Shown here in pieces: positions 6,004 to 6,102 of a stretch of DNA of 6,102 nt (position 1 is its first letter; every line of letters begins with the position of its first letter). Source of the stretch: Gammaproteobacteria bacterium. GTDB lineage: Bacteria > Pseudomonadota > Gammaproteobacteria > Steroidobacterales > Steroidobacteraceae. The translations under genes were made by a program, and so were the position numbers. The DNA is taken from positions 1 through 6,102 of the forward strand of contig JASHVF010000323.1 in the NCBI GenBank assembly GCA_030039615.1, written 5' to 3'. The notes below the pieces were generated by a model. It worked only from the letters and a program-made list of their open reading frames with translations, was not told the origin of the DNA and did not search any database.

Positions 6004-6102
6004 GGGAGTCCGCAAACCCAAGTGTGACGCGGACCCGCCCCTTCGGGCCCCTCGTCCCTCAGAATCGGCGGACATTTGACAATTGCGCCCTGCGGCTTCT
6101 CG
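6004..6102. other. Non-coding stretch after pilA, start of the next intergenic region
   Basis: No supported gene is seen here. The stretch has a weak 6-bp inverted repeat, GTCCGC (6008-6013) and GCGGAC (6029-6034), and a 9-base copy of TGTGACGCG (6023-6031) that also occurs upstream of pilA at 5233-5241. TTGACA at 6076-6081 matches a -35 element, but the matching -10 position falls at or beyond the window edge. A downstream gene on the plus strand may begin its control region here; this is a guess. Confidence 0.4.

Noticed and set aside
5725..6075. 116-codon minus-strand open frame over the pilA 3' end and terminator
   Set aside because: It runs through the pilA terminator hairpin, is antisense to a confident gene, and shows no family features.
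6076..6081. TTGACA as a sigma-70 -35 element
   Set aside because: The hexamer is perfect, but the -10 position falls at or beyond the window end, so a promoter cannot be supported.

Overview
The window is a GC-rich chromosomal segment whose genes point to a gammaproteobacterium, most likely Xanthomonadales or a related lineage. This placement rests on gene content and order, because no marker RNA gene is present. Five protein genes are supported: sucD (partial) and sucC on the minus strand, then pilS, pilR and pilA on the plus strand. From memory, a sucCD pair lying head-to-head with pilSR is a known arrangement in Xanthomonas and Xylella relatives, so the layout looks inherited rather than recently assembled.

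Positions 1-1993 carry the two subunits of succinyl-CoA synthetase. They are read leftward as sucC then sucD with a 4-base ATGA overlap, and sucD runs off the left edge about 14 codons short of its expected end. A 162-base divergent gap (1994-2155) holds a perfect 12-base palindrome of unknown role. Positions 2156-5193 carry the membrane sensor kinase PilS and the sigma-54 activator PilR, also joined by an ATGA overlap. The 238 bases that follow (5194-5431) form a compact control region: repeated GTGACG/CGTCA elements, a -24/-12 promoter with exact spacing, a hairpin at the predicted 5' end of the transcript and a good Shine-Dalgarno site. Positions 5432-5941 encode a type IVa major-pilin-like protein, and a strong intrinsic terminator ends the transcript near 6003. 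The last 99 bases contain no recognisable gene.

The pili genes form a regulatory circuit. In the well-studied Pseudomonas system PilS senses pilin in the inner membrane and controls PilR phosphorylation, and PilR with sigma-54 RNA polymerase activates pilA. All DNA elements expected for that circuit are visible here in the right order. I found no mobile element, CRISPR array, RNA gene or convincing new system. The points most worth checking are small regulatory ones: the divergent-gap palindrome, the repeat cluster upstream of pilA, and the 5' UTR hairpin.
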